Assembly: GCA_036654795.1 (NCBI GenBank)
Contig: JAVVRI010000118.1
Location: 1 to 9,182, forward strand
DNA from: JAVVRI01 sp036654795
GTDB taxonomy: Bacteria; Bacteroidota; Bacteroidia; Bacteroidales; Tannerellaceae
Direction of reading: 5' to 3'
DNA length: 9,182 nucleotides
This document shows positions 1 through 6,688 of this stretch, one piece after another. The number at the start of each line of letters is the position of its first letter. Position 1 is the first letter of the stretch. The position numbers and the translations under genes are program-made. The notes under the pieces are model-generated. The model made no database searches and was not told where the DNA came from. It was given only the letters and a program-made list of their open reading frames with translations.

Positions 1-500
1 AACGGCAGGGCATCACAAACTATATGGTCGAAATTGGCGGCGAAGTAGCCATGAGCGGCGTCAACCAAAACGGAGACTGCTGGCGCGTAGGCATCAACAA
101 GCCGGAAGACGACACAAGCGGCACGCAAAAAGGGATTGAAGAGGTAGTGCAACTCTGCAAAAAAGGCGGCATAGCTACCTCAGGCGATTACCGCAACTTT
201 TACATAAAAGATGGTAAGAAGTATGCACACACCATCGATCCTCGCACCGGTTACCCCGCAGGACAAAGCATCCTAAGCGCCACCATCGTTGCAAACGACT
301 GTATGACGGCCGATGCCTACGCCACCACCTTTATGGCATTAGGAACAGACAGCGCCAAACGTCTGGCTGAAAGCATACCGGAGATAGAATATTTCATCAT
401 CTATGCCGACCATGAGGGCAAGCACCAAGTAGCTTATTCGAAAGGAATGACCCGTTACCTCCCCAACAGACAATCGCTCTCTGTACTGGAAAACCCGTAA
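1..500 (+). CDS. apbE: FAD:protein FMN transferase (ApbE), C-terminal part, cut by left window edge
   Basis: ApbE covalently attaches FMN from FAD to a threonine of membrane electron-transport subunits such as NqrC or RnfG, normally on the periplasmic face of the inner membrane. The open frame runs in from base 3 with no start, giving 165 visible residues. The first in-frame ATG (base 24) lies inside the conserved NYMVEIGGEV block, so it is not the real start. Other family marks are SGVNQNG followed by WRVGINKP, SGDYRNFY, HTIDPRTGYP, and the metal-binding stretch DCMTADAYATTFMALG. The N-terminal part, with any signal peptide or lipobox, lies outside the window. The gene ends at TAA and converges on the maf gene across 46 bases, in which I see no clear terminator. 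The family assignment is secure; the target flavoprotein cannot be told from here. Confidence 0.95.
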   Translation, partial: RQGITNYMVEIGGEVAMSGVNQNGDCWRVGINKPEDDTSGTQKGIEEVVQLCKKGGIATSGDYRNFYIKDGKKYAHTIDPRTGYPAGQSILSATIVANDCMTADAYATTFMALGTDSAKRLAESIPEIEYFIIYADHEGKHQVAYSKGMTRYLPNRQSLSVLENP

Positions 501-546
501 ATCCAAAGAGTTATACTAGGGAAACAAACAAAATCCGTCTTACTGC

Positions 547-1116
547 CTAAAACTTTTTGAGCTCCTGATACAACCGTTGTACGGGCAGCCCCATGACGTT
601 ATAAAAAGAGCCATTAATTGCTTCAACGCCGACGTAACCGATCCATTCCTGGATACCGTAAGCGCCGGCTTTGTCGTATGGGCGGTATTTGTCTACATAA
701 TAGGAGATATCCTCCTCTGAAAGTTCGGCAAAAGCAACTGCAGAGGCTACACTAAAGGATAGTGTCTTCTCACGGCTAACCAGACAAACCCCAGTAATGA
801 CCTCATGCGCATGACCGGACAAGAGGCGAAGCATCGCAAGCGCCTCCTCACGCGTAGTCGGTTTGCCCAAGACCCTTTCGAAAGTCCAAACAATCGTATC
901 GGCAGTGATCAACAATTCGTCGGCTGCCAGATCAGCCCGATAGGCATCTGCTTTCTTCTCCGCCAGATAAACAGGAATTTCATCTGATTGCAATGTGTCG
1001 GGATAGGATTCTTCCAAACTAGGTTTCAGTCTCACTTCAAAATCTATATCTAATCCTCTCAATAATTCCTTGCGACGAGGAGAGGCGGAGGCTAATATGA
1101 TTTTATAATTTATCAT
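547..1116 (-). CDS. maf: Maf family nucleoside triphosphate pyrophosphatase (dTTP/UTP type)
   Basis: A 189-residue cytoplasmic protein of normal length for the Maf/YhdE family, which hydrolyses non-canonical or excess nucleoside triphosphates to monophosphate plus pyrophosphate and has been linked to septum inhibition. Visible motifs are LASASPRR at residues 8-15 (phosphate binding), TADT at 71-74 with the catalytic-type Asp73, LGKP at 83-86, SGHAHEVITG at 100-109, and YDKAGAYGIQ at 147-156. The last resembles the dTTP/UTP-preferring YhdE branch more than the m7GTP-preferring YceF branch; this is inference from motif resemblance. It is the last gene of the minus-strand operon, 53 bases after the KdsC-like gene. 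I see no TAnnTTTG box in that gap, so it is probably co-transcribed. Confidence 0.93.
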   Translation of the reverse strand: MINYKIILASASPRRKELLRGLDIDFEVRLKPSLEESYPDTLQSDEIPVYLAEKKADAYRADLAADELLITADTIVWTFERVLGKPTTREEALAMLRLLSGHAHEVITGVCLVSREKTLSFSVASAVAFAELSEEDISYYVDKYRPYDKAGAYGIQEWIGYVGVEAINGSFYNVMGLPVQRLYQELKKF

Positions 1117-1169
1117 AGTTGTAATCTTTAGTGTATTGTTATTCTTCCGTAGTGTATTCTTCTTCTAAA

Positions 1170-1691
1170 TTACCAGCCAAAGGCCTCTTCATTCATCCAA
1201 TGACCTTGCGCCTTCATCGTTTGTTCTATCACATCGCGCGCTACCCCTTCTCCCCCATTATAAAGCGAGATGTATCGGGCTATCTGCTTAATCTCCGGAG
1301 CGGCATCAGCCGGAGCAACAGGCAGACCTACCTGCTTCATTACTTCATAGTCGGGTATGTCGTCTCCCGCGTAGAGCACCTCTTCAGGCTGCAAACCGGT
1401 TCTCCGCAGAAAGTCCGTATAGTCGCTCATCTTAACGGCACTACGCATATAGATATGCTGGATGCCAAGACGCGAAAAGCGGATCTGCACCGCTTCAGTA
1501 TATCCTCCGGTGATAATACCCACCTGATAGCCCTTCTTAACAGCCAACTGCAAAGCGTAGCCATCTTTGATATTCACTGTACGCATCGGGTCTCCATTGG
1601 GATGAAGCGATACTACGTCACACGACAGCACGCCATCCACATCAAACACAAACGCTTTTATCTTCTTCAAATCATAATTGATACTACTCAT
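1170..1691 (-). CDS. kdsC: KdsC-like HAD phosphatase (3-deoxy-D-manno-octulosonate 8-phosphate phosphatase)
   Basis: A 173-residue cap-less (C0) HAD hydrolase, the length typical of KdsC/YrbI, which removes phosphate from Kdo-8-phosphate during lipopolysaccharide inner-core synthesis in the cytoplasm. HAD motif I is FDVDGVLS with nucleophile Asp17 and acid/base Asp19. Motif II is ITGG at residues 60-63, the motif III lysine is probably Lys87, and motif IV is AGDDIPDYEVM with Asp110, Asp111 and Asp114. The following VGLPVAPADAAPEI and the C-terminal NGGEGVARDVIE match the KdsC tail, which reaches into the neighbouring active site of the tetramer. Where Escherichia coli KdsC has ITGR, this protein has ITGG. 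The start overlaps the end of the DUF2520 gene by 8 bases, suggesting translational coupling. Related sugar-acid phosphatases cannot be fully excluded. Confidence 0.85.
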   Translation of the reverse strand: MSSINYDLKKIKAFVFDVDGVLSCDVVSLHPNGDPMRTVNIKDGYALQLAVKKGYQVGIITGGYTEAVQIRFSRLGIQHIYMRSAVKMSDYTDFLRRTGLQPEEVLYAGDDIPDYEVMKQVGLPVAPADAAPEIKQIARYISLYNGGEGVARDVIEQTMKAQGHWMNEEAFGW

Positions 1692-2454
1692 TTTGGGTTG
1701 CTTCCTTATGTATGCTTTGGCTAAGCAGCTGATAGACGGACTTCATATCCGGATCGGTTAGCATAGCCAATTGTTTGTTAATTACATTTTTATCGTAACG
1801 AATTGCCGGACCGGTCTGCGCCTCGGCAGGTGAGAGTTGATGTATCTTTGCCGCCGTTTCATCAATCAATGGCAACAGACTGTCGGCCGGAATGCCCTCT
1901 TCAGCCAGCAACTTACCAGCCAAAGCATACATATGGTTGGTGAAATTGCAGGCAAACACGGCTGCCAGATGCAACGTCCGTCGCTTTTCGGACGAAAGAA
2001 GTTGCACATTTCCCGAAAGCGCCTCCGCCACTTGGCAAAGCACTGCGACATCCTCCGGCGTATGGGCTTCTACAAAGAAGGGGATTCCCTCCATGCGTAC
2101 CGCCCGCTCCTTGCTAAAGGTTTGGAGGGGATAGAGCACACCGTAACGCTCCATCTGTCCTTCGAATAGGTCCATCGGCATGCTACCAGCTGTATGTACC
2201 CATAGCGCACGGTTCGGTTTCAGTTGCCCAATAACCTCTGCCAGGACAGCGTCCTTTACGGAAATGAGATAAAGATCAGCCTCCGAGGTCAGTTCTGCCA
2301 GCTCCGTTGTCCAGGCACAATTCAACCGACCGGACAACAATTCGGCGCTACTAGCCGTATGGCTATAGACTTGCACAACCTCCATACCCACCTGTTGCAT
2401 GCGTAGCGATAGGCGGGTGGCAACATTTCCGGCGCCAATTAGTACGACTTTCAT
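1684..2454 (-). CDS. Rossmann-fold and DUF2520 domain protein (NAD(P)-binding oxidoreductase-like)
   Basis: A 256-residue protein in two parts. Residues 1 to about 115 are a Rossmann fold beginning MKVVLIGAGNVATRL, with the GxGNVA dinucleotide-binding loop at 7-12, then HTAGSMPMD (87-95) and YPLQTFS (108-114). Residues of about 120-250 form the helical DUF2520 domain, with HLAAVFACNFTNHMY (162-176) and QTGPAIRYDKN (213-223). The layout resembles pyrroline-5-carboxylate reductase and ketopantoate reductase relatives, but the substrate is unknown to me. A longer reading frame opens at 2520. I chose the ATG at 2452-2454 because the glycine-rich loop must sit at the extreme N-terminus and because this ATG shares one base with the nitroreductase stop (TGATG). 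The gene also overlaps the KdsC-like gene by 8 bases, making it the middle of a coupled trio. Confidence 0.9.
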   Translation of the reverse strand: MKVVLIGAGNVATRLSLRMQQVGMEVVQVYSHTASSAELLSGRLNCAWTTELAELTSEADLYLISVKDAVLAEVIGQLKPNRALWVHTAGSMPMDLFEGQMERYGVLYPLQTFSKERAVRMEGIPFFVEAHTPEDVAVLCQVAEALSGNVQLLSSEKRRTLHLAAVFACNFTNHMYALAGKLLAEEGIPADSLLPLIDETAAKIHQLSPAEAQTGPAIRYDKNVINKQLAMLTDPDMKSVYQLLSQSIHKEATQNE

Positions 2455-3017
2455 CACACTTGTTCGTCTATTGCGTCCACCTCCGGCAAGGTAAAGGTTC
2501 CCAGATGGATCTTCTCCCATTGCAAGTTGTCCTCATCAAAAGGTTTACGCGTCTGATCCTTATAACCAAAGCCAATGATAGAAAGGACATCCAGTTGATA
2601 AGGAATAGTTAGCAAACGGCGGACGTACTCATTCGAATCTTCGTCCAACTCCGTCTGCCGGTTTCTAACCTGACACCAGCAACTGCCTAAGCCAAGATCT
2701 TCCGCCTGCAACTGCATGTATATAGAGGCAATCGAGGTGTCTTCTATCCATACATCACTCTCCATTCCATTTCCCAGCACCACTACAGCCAGCGCACATT
2801 CCGCCAGAAACGAAGCTCCGTTCTTTTTACATCCCGCCAACTTTCCTAGCATCTCCTTGTCCTCTACAACTATAAATTGCCAAGGATTACTACGTTTCGA
2901 TGAGGGCGCCATCAGGGCAGCGCGCAAAAGCTGCTCTACTAATTCGGGGCTCAGTAATTGATTCGTGAACTTACGAGTACTGCGCCGTTGCTTTATAAGT
3001 GTTGCAAAATGATTCAT
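2454..3017 (-). CDS. Nitroreductase family FMN-dependent oxidoreductase
   Basis: A 187-residue soluble flavoprotein of the nitroreductase superfamily, whose members transfer electrons from NAD(P)H through FMN to quinones, nitroaromatics or other acceptors as homodimers. The FMN phosphate-binding motif RRSTRKF is at residues 11-17, followed by APSSKRSNPWQFIVV (38-52), which contacts the flavin and dimer mate. LGLGSCW (108-114) and IIGFGY (147-152) are the usual glycine-rich C-terminal flavin loops. The protein has three cysteines within about 50 residues (63, 74, 113) plus Cys115. I do not see a clear ferredoxin-like cluster motif. It is the first gene of the minus-strand operon, with a -7 box about 40 bases upstream. 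The physiological substrate cannot be read from the sequence. Confidence 0.9.
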   Translation of the reverse strand: MNHFATLIKQRRSTRKFTNQLLSPELVEQLLRAALMAPSSKRSNPWQFIVVEDKEMLGKLAGCKKNGASFLAECALAVVVLGNGMESDVWIEDTSIASIYMQLQAEDLGLGSCWCQVRNRQTELDEDSNEYVRRLLTIPYQLDVLSIIGFGYKDQTRKPFDEDNLQWEKIHLGTFTLPEVDAIDEQV

Positions 3018-3055
3018 TTCAGTTGTTTATTTCAATATTATCTGTTCATATCGGA

Positions 3056-3063
3056 CAAAGATA
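3056..3063 (-). promoter_or_regulatory. Bacteroidetes -7 promoter box for the nitroreductase operon
   Basis: The minus strand reads TATCTTTG, a perfect match to the Bacteroidetes sigma-ABfr -7 consensus TAnnTTTG, about 38 bases upstream of the nitroreductase ATG. That would put the transcript start near 3050 with a leader of roughly 30 bases. I see no TTTG -33 element at the expected spacing. No equally good box reads toward the receptor gene at 3137; the nearest plus-strand string is the imperfect TAATTTTTTG at 3068-3077. Confidence 0.6.
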
Positions 3064-3136
3064 TGTATAATTTTTTGCTCCGGTTATATACGCATCCCTG
3101 TTTTTTCACGTTAGTAACTCTATAAGAAGATAGATT

Positions 3137-5539
3137 ATGAAGATTCGTGCGATAGCTGCACTGCTATTTATATTGATTTCCGTAAGTGCTTTCGGCCAGG
3201 GAAGGATTAAAATTACAGGATACATACGCGATGCGGACGGTAGCCCGCTGGAATTGGTGAATATCCGTGTAAAGAACACATTGAACGGAGCCATGTCTAA
3301 CGAGAAGGGTTTTTACTCCCTCTCGGTGTCGGCAGGCGATTCGGTTGCCCTCATCTATTCCTGCCTCGGATACAACAAGGCGGAACGCATCATTCCCGAT
3401 GCCAGTAAGGATATGCGGCTGAACGTCCAGATGAATTACACCTCGCTCGAATTAGGCGAAGTCTCCATTACCGCCATGCGCAAACAAAACACTACGCTTG
3501 AAACGTTGGACGCCAGCCGCGTCAAGCTCCTCCCCGACCCTGCCGGAGGTAGCATTGAGAGCTTGGTTGTCACCTTTGCCGGTGTTTCTTCGAACAACGA
3601 ACTAAGCTCCCAATACTCCGTGCGCGGGGGTAGTTACGATGAAAACATTGTTTATGTAAACGGGATTGAAGTATTCCGCCCCCTACTAATCCGTTCCGGA
3701 CAACAAGAGGGACTCAGTTTCATCAACCCTGACTTGACGGAGTCTGTCAACTTTGCAGCGGGCGGCTTCGAGGCGCGTTACGGCGACAAGATGAGCTCTG
3801 TGTTGGACATTACGTATAAGAAGCCCACCCTCTTCGAAGGCTCCGCCTCCGCCAGTCTGCTGGGTGCCAATGCGTATGTAGGCAGCTCAGTGGGAAAATT
3901 CACGCAGGTAACCGGTATGCGATACAAGACCGGGAGGGCACTGCTAAAGACAATGGATACCAACGCCGAATACGATCCGAACTTCATTGACCTACAAAGC
4001 TACATCACCTACCAGTTTACACCAAAGTGGGAAGTCAACTTCCTTGGTAACCTGGCTACAAACAACTACAAATTCACTCCCCACAGCCGGGAAACAACGT
4101 TCGGTACGGCGGAAAACGCCCAGAATCTATTTATAGACTTCAACGGAAAGGAACGCGATAAATTTCAAACCCTCTTCGGTGCTTTGACCATCAAGCATAC
4201 TCCCAACGAAAAGACCGAGCTAGGCCTACAAGCCTCCGCCTTTAGCAGCCGCGAGGAAGAGAGCTACGACATCTCCGGCCAATACTGGATAAACGAGGCC
4301 GGAACCGAACCGGAGAACGACGCCACCCGCGCCGTAGGAAACTATCACGAACATGCGCGAAACCGCCTAAACTCCACCGTTATGAACCTAGGTCACTATG
4401 GGGTTTCACGACTAAAAAACAACACACTGAAGTGGGGCGCAACAGTGCAGATGGAGCGGGTAAAAGATAAGATCAGCGAATGGGAAAAGAGGGATTCCGC
4501 CGGCTACTCCCTACCGCAGTTGGACAATACGGTAGACCTGATAGCTAGCCTCTTCTCAGACAACAAAATCACTAGTACACGTATTTCGGGCTACGTACAA
4601 GACGCCTTCAAGTTTCGTACACGGCAAGGACTGTTTACGCTTATCGGAGGCTTACGAGGCAGTTATTGGTCGTTCAATAAAGAATTTATTTTCAGCCCAC
4701 GCGCATCGCTGGGCTTCAGTCCCACCTTCGACCAGAACCTGACGCTCCGTCTGGCTTCGGGCGTCTATTACCAATCGCCATTCTATAAAGAGCTGCGTAC
4801 GGTGGTAAAGGATGCACACGGCAACGACATCACGGCGCTCAACAATACATTAAAGTCGCAACGCTCCATCCACTTTATTCTTGGGGGCGACTATACCTTT
4901 CGTGCGGTCGATCGAAACTTTAAGGTGACAGCCGAAATGTATTACAAGAAGTTGGACAACCTGATCCCCTACACCATCGACAACGTAAAGATCCGCTATT
5001 ATGGCGAGAACTGTGCCAAAGGACACGCCATGGGGCTAGACGTCAAGTTCTTCGGCGAATTCGTGCCGGGTACTGACTCCTGGATCAGCTTCTCGCTTAT
5101 GAAAGCCGAGCAGACCATTCGCGAAACAACAACCGTACCCATGCCAAACAGTCAAGGATACAACGTGTCGCTCTTCTTCCAAGATTACTTTCCAGGATAC
5201 AAACGCATCAAGCTCAACCTGAAAGGGGTCATTTCCGGCGGCCTACCCGTCACCGCTCCCCGTAAAGGATACGAAGATGGTTATAACCGCACGCCTGCCT
5301 ACAAGCGCGTAGACCTCGGCGTCTCCTATCAACTGGCCGGAGGGACGGATGCCATTATGGATCGCGGCGTGTTCCGCCACCTGAAAAACATATGGCTGGG
5401 CATTGATGTATTCAATATATTGGACATCAAAAACGTTAACTCCTATTACTGGATCACGGATGTTTACAACGCGCAACGCGCCGTCCCCAATTACATGACC
5501 GGCAGGCAGCTCAACGCCCGTCTGATTGTGGACTTCTGA
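3137..5539 (+). CDS. TonB-dependent outer-membrane receptor with carboxypeptidase-regulatory-like domain
   Basis: An 800-residue outer-membrane active transporter, energised by TonB-ExbBD. Residues 1 to about 21 are a signal peptide (basic MKIR, hydrophobic AALLFILISVSAFG). About 23-100 is the carboxypeptidase-D regulatory-like beta-sandwich found on many Bacteroidetes receptors (GYIRDADGSPLELVNI, SNEKGFYSL, SCLGY). LGEVSITA at 106-113 sits where the linker to the plug starts. About 130-230 is the plug, with ESLVVTFAGVSSNNELS, the SVRGGSYDENIVYVNG block and FINPDLTESVNFAAGGFEARYGDKMSS. The remainder is the 22-strand barrel, ending in phenylalanine (LNARLIVDF) as expected for BAM recognition. 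The length is below usual SusC and no SusD gene is adjacent, so I place it outside the SusC group. The substrate is unknown. The gene is probably monocistronic, ending at the terminator at 5582-5624. Confidence 0.95.
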   Translation: MKIRAIAALLFILISVSAFGQGRIKITGYIRDADGSPLELVNIRVKNTLNGAMSNEKGFYSLSVSAGDSVALIYSCLGYNKAERIIPDASKDMRLNVQMNYTSLELGEVSITAMRKQNTTLETLDASRVKLLPDPAGGSIESLVVTFAGVSSNNELSSQYSVRGGSYDENIVYVNGIEVFRPLLIRSGQQEGLSFINPDLTESVNFAAGGFEARYGDKMSSVLDITYKKPTLFEGSASASLLGANAYVGSSVGKFTQVTGMRYKTGRALLKTMDTNAEYDPNFIDLQSYITYQFTPKWEVNFLGNLATNNYKFTPHSRETTFGTAENAQNLFIDFNGKERDKFQTLFGALTIKHTPNEKTELGLQASAFSSREEESYDISGQYWINEAGTEPENDATRAVGNYHEHARNRLNSTVMNLGHYGVSRLKNNTLKWGATVQMERVKDKISEWEKRDSAGYSLPQLDNTVDLIASLFSDNKITSTRISGYVQDAFKFRTRQGLFTLIGGLRGSYWSFNKEFIFSPRASLGFSPTFDQNLTLRLASGVYYQSPFYKELRTVVKDAHGNDITALNNTLKSQRSIHFILGGDYTFRAVDRNFKVTAEMYYKKLDNLIPYTIDNVKIRYYGENCAKGHAMGLDVKFFGEFVPGTDSWISFSLMKAEQTIRETTTVPMPNSQGYNVSLFFQDYFPGYKRIKLNLKGVISGGLPVTAPRKGYEDGYNRTPAYKRVDLGVSYQLAGGTDAIMDRGVFRHLKNIWLGIDVFNILDIKNVNSYYWITDVYNAQRAVPNYMTGRQLNARLIVDF

Positions 5540-5544
5540 TCCGG

Positions 5545-5618
5545 ACTAACGAGCGATATTTTTTGGCTAACGAACGAAAAGAAATGGCTGACGAGCGATA
5601 TTTTTGGGCTCGTTAGCC
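5545..5618 (+). repeat. Three 21-base-spaced direct repeats plus an inverted copy
   Basis: Starting at 5545, 5566 and 5587, exactly 21 bases apart, are the related strings ACTAACGAGCG, GCTAACGAACG and GCTGACGAGCG. The first and third are followed by nearly identical ATATTTTTTGG and ATATTTTTGGG. An inverted copy, GCTCGTTAGCC, lies at 5608-5618 and forms the right arm of the terminator. Copy 1 and copy 3 can each pair with that arm; copy 3 extends the stem outward, giving 15 bp. The pattern suggests tandem duplication of a terminator arm or an intergenic repeat family. The pattern is visible directly; its origin is inference. Confidence 0.75.
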
Positions 5619-5624
5619 ATTTTT
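5582..5624 (+). terminator. Rho-independent terminator after the TonB-dependent receptor
   Basis: A 15-bp stem pairs 5582-5596 with 5608-5622 and contains a single G-T wobble (5590 with 5614). It encloses an 11-base loop that includes a T run. The T-rich stretch at 5620-5624 forms the outer stem and a short tail. It starts 43 bases after the receptor stop codon and isolates the receptor from the TIM-barrel gene downstream. Confidence 0.8.
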
Positions 5625-5703
5625 ATAGGGATACCTATCCTATTTCATGCGGGTTGCCTACTTATTTTAGTGCAAGAATAGCATTAAGCTCAAAATATAG
5701 TCT

Positions 5704-5711
5704 TACTTTTG
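5704..5711 (+). promoter_or_regulatory. Bacteroidetes -7 promoter box for the TIM-barrel lipoprotein gene
   Basis: TACTTTTG is a perfect TAnnTTTG match 34 bases before the ATG at 5746, which predicts a leader of about 25-30 bases that is rich in A and T. I see no TTTG at the -33 position (the sequence near 5681 is GCATTAAGC), so the -33 contact is weak or degenerate. Confidence 0.6.
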
Positions 5712-5745
5712 TAAATATTCTCAAGCAAACTTAATTATTAGTACT

Positions 5746-6633
5746 ATGCAAAACAGACGAAACTTTTTAAAGCAAGCCTCTCTTGTGCTTGCCGGGGGTT
5801 TAGTAATGCCCCAGCTAATCTCTTCATGTGCCGGGAAGGCAGCAGCCGCAGAACCGGCGAAAAACATTGGACTTCAATTGTACTCTTTGCGTGACCTCGT
5901 AAAAGAATCGGGTATCCAAGTTGTGTTGGAAACAGTTTCAAAGATGGGCTACACAAACCTAGAAACAGCTAGCTACGACAACGGCAAGATATACGGACTG
6001 GCTCCTGCCGAGTTTAAGAAGATAGTAAACGACCTAGGCATGAAGTGTACCAGCGCCCACCTTGGGCAGGCCTTCACAAAAGAAAAAGAAGCCGAAGTCA
6101 TGGGCTGGTGGGATCAGGCCATTGAGGCACACAACGAACTGGGCGTTAAATACATGATACAACCATGGATGCCGGTAAACGAGCAGACCACACTGGATGA
6201 TCTGAAAATGTATTGCGACTACTTCAACACCGTTGGTTATAAAACAGCTGCTGCCAGCATCAGCTTCGGCTACCACAACCACGACTTCGAATTTCGCAAA
6301 ATAGAAGACCAGTTGATCTTCGACTACCTGCTAAACAATGTCAGCAAGAACCACGTCTTCTTTGAAATGGATGTTTATTGGGTTACTCAAGGTGGCGGCG
6401 ACCCCGTTGCCTACATGAAGAGCCGCCCAGACCAGTTCAAAGTAATCCACATCAAGGACGAAACAGAGATTGGTGGCAGCAAAAAGATCGACTTCAAGCC
6501 TATCTTCGACCAAATGTATGCTAACAACGTAAAGGACTGGTACGTTGAGGTAGAGAGATACACAAACAACGACCCCGTTGCCAGTGTACAACAGAGCTAC
6601 GACTACCTGAATAAGGCAGAATACGTCAAATAA
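5746..6633 (+). CDS. Exported TIM-barrel protein, sugar phosphate isomerase/epimerase superfamily, probable Tat-type lipoprotein
   Basis: A 295-residue protein of the xylose isomerase-like TIM-barrel superfamily. The N-terminus carries a twin-arginine motif (NRRNFLKQ, residues 3-10), a hydrophobic stretch (11-25) and a lipobox-like LISSC with Cys28, suggesting a folded-state exported, lipid-anchored protein. The residues after Cys28 (AGKAAAA) are not acidic, so the Bacteroidetes surface-export signal appears absent and a periplasmic location is likely. Barrel motifs include IGLQLYSLRD (41-50), GYHNHDFEF (175-183), FFEMDVYWVTQGGGDP (205-220), VIHIKDE (233-239) and WYVEVERY (265-272). Glu207, Asp209, His235 and Glu268 or Glu270 are the likely metal ligands by analogy with the superfamily. 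The substrate is probably a sugar or modified sugar rather than a phosphate ester, given the export signal; this is inference. It is preceded by its own promoter box and converges on the HAD gene 30 bases downstream. Confidence 0.88.
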   Translation: MQNRRNFLKQASLVLAGGLVMPQLISSCAGKAAAAEPAKNIGLQLYSLRDLVKESGIQVVLETVSKMGYTNLETASYDNGKIYGLAPAEFKKIVNDLGMKCTSAHLGQAFTKEKEAEVMGWWDQAIEAHNELGVKYMIQPWMPVNEQTTLDDLKMYCDYFNTVGYKTAAASISFGYHNHDFEFRKIEDQLIFDYLLNNVSKNHVFFEMDVYWVTQGGGDPVAYMKSRPDQFKVIHIKDETEIGGSKKIDFKPIFDQMYANNVKDWYVEVERYTNNDPVASVQQSYDYLNKAEYVK

Positions 6634-6655
6634 TATTGTGGTCTTGAAACGGCCT

Positions 6656-6688
6656 GCACATGATCAGATCCGGTCATGTGCCGACCGG
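6656..6688. other. Overlapping inverted repeats at a convergent gene junction
   Basis: GCACATGA (6656-6663) is the exact reverse complement of TCATGTGC (6674-6681) with a 10-base loop. Within and beyond it, CCGGTC (6670-6675) pairs with GACCGG (6683-6688). The two hairpins are mutually exclusive and cover the last codons of the HAD gene. They could end transcription from both converging genes, but no T run follows on either strand, so termination is only a guess. Confidence 0.35.

Noticed and set aside
24..500. Treating the Met codon at 24 as the apbE start
   Set aside because: It sits within the conserved NYMVEIGGEV motif and the frame is open to the left edge.
1131..1724. A 197-codon plus-strand open frame across the KdsC-like gene
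   Set aside because: It lies wholly opposite a well-supported KdsC-like gene with all HAD motifs, has no promoter box or recognisable domain, and its composition looks like antisense translation.
3064..3084. A plus-strand promoter for the receptor at TATAATTTTTTG
   Set aside because: It departs from TAnnTTTG by two extra T bases and has no TTTG -33 element; not enough to list as a feature.
5545..5618. A CRISPR array at the 21-base-spaced repeats
   Set aside because: Only three degenerate short units with no unique spacers and no cas gene; one arm is part of a terminator hairpin.
6034..6591. Minus-strand open frames of 82 and 86 codons inside the TIM-barrel gene
   Set aside because: Antisense shadows of a gene with strong family motifs; no start context or homology.
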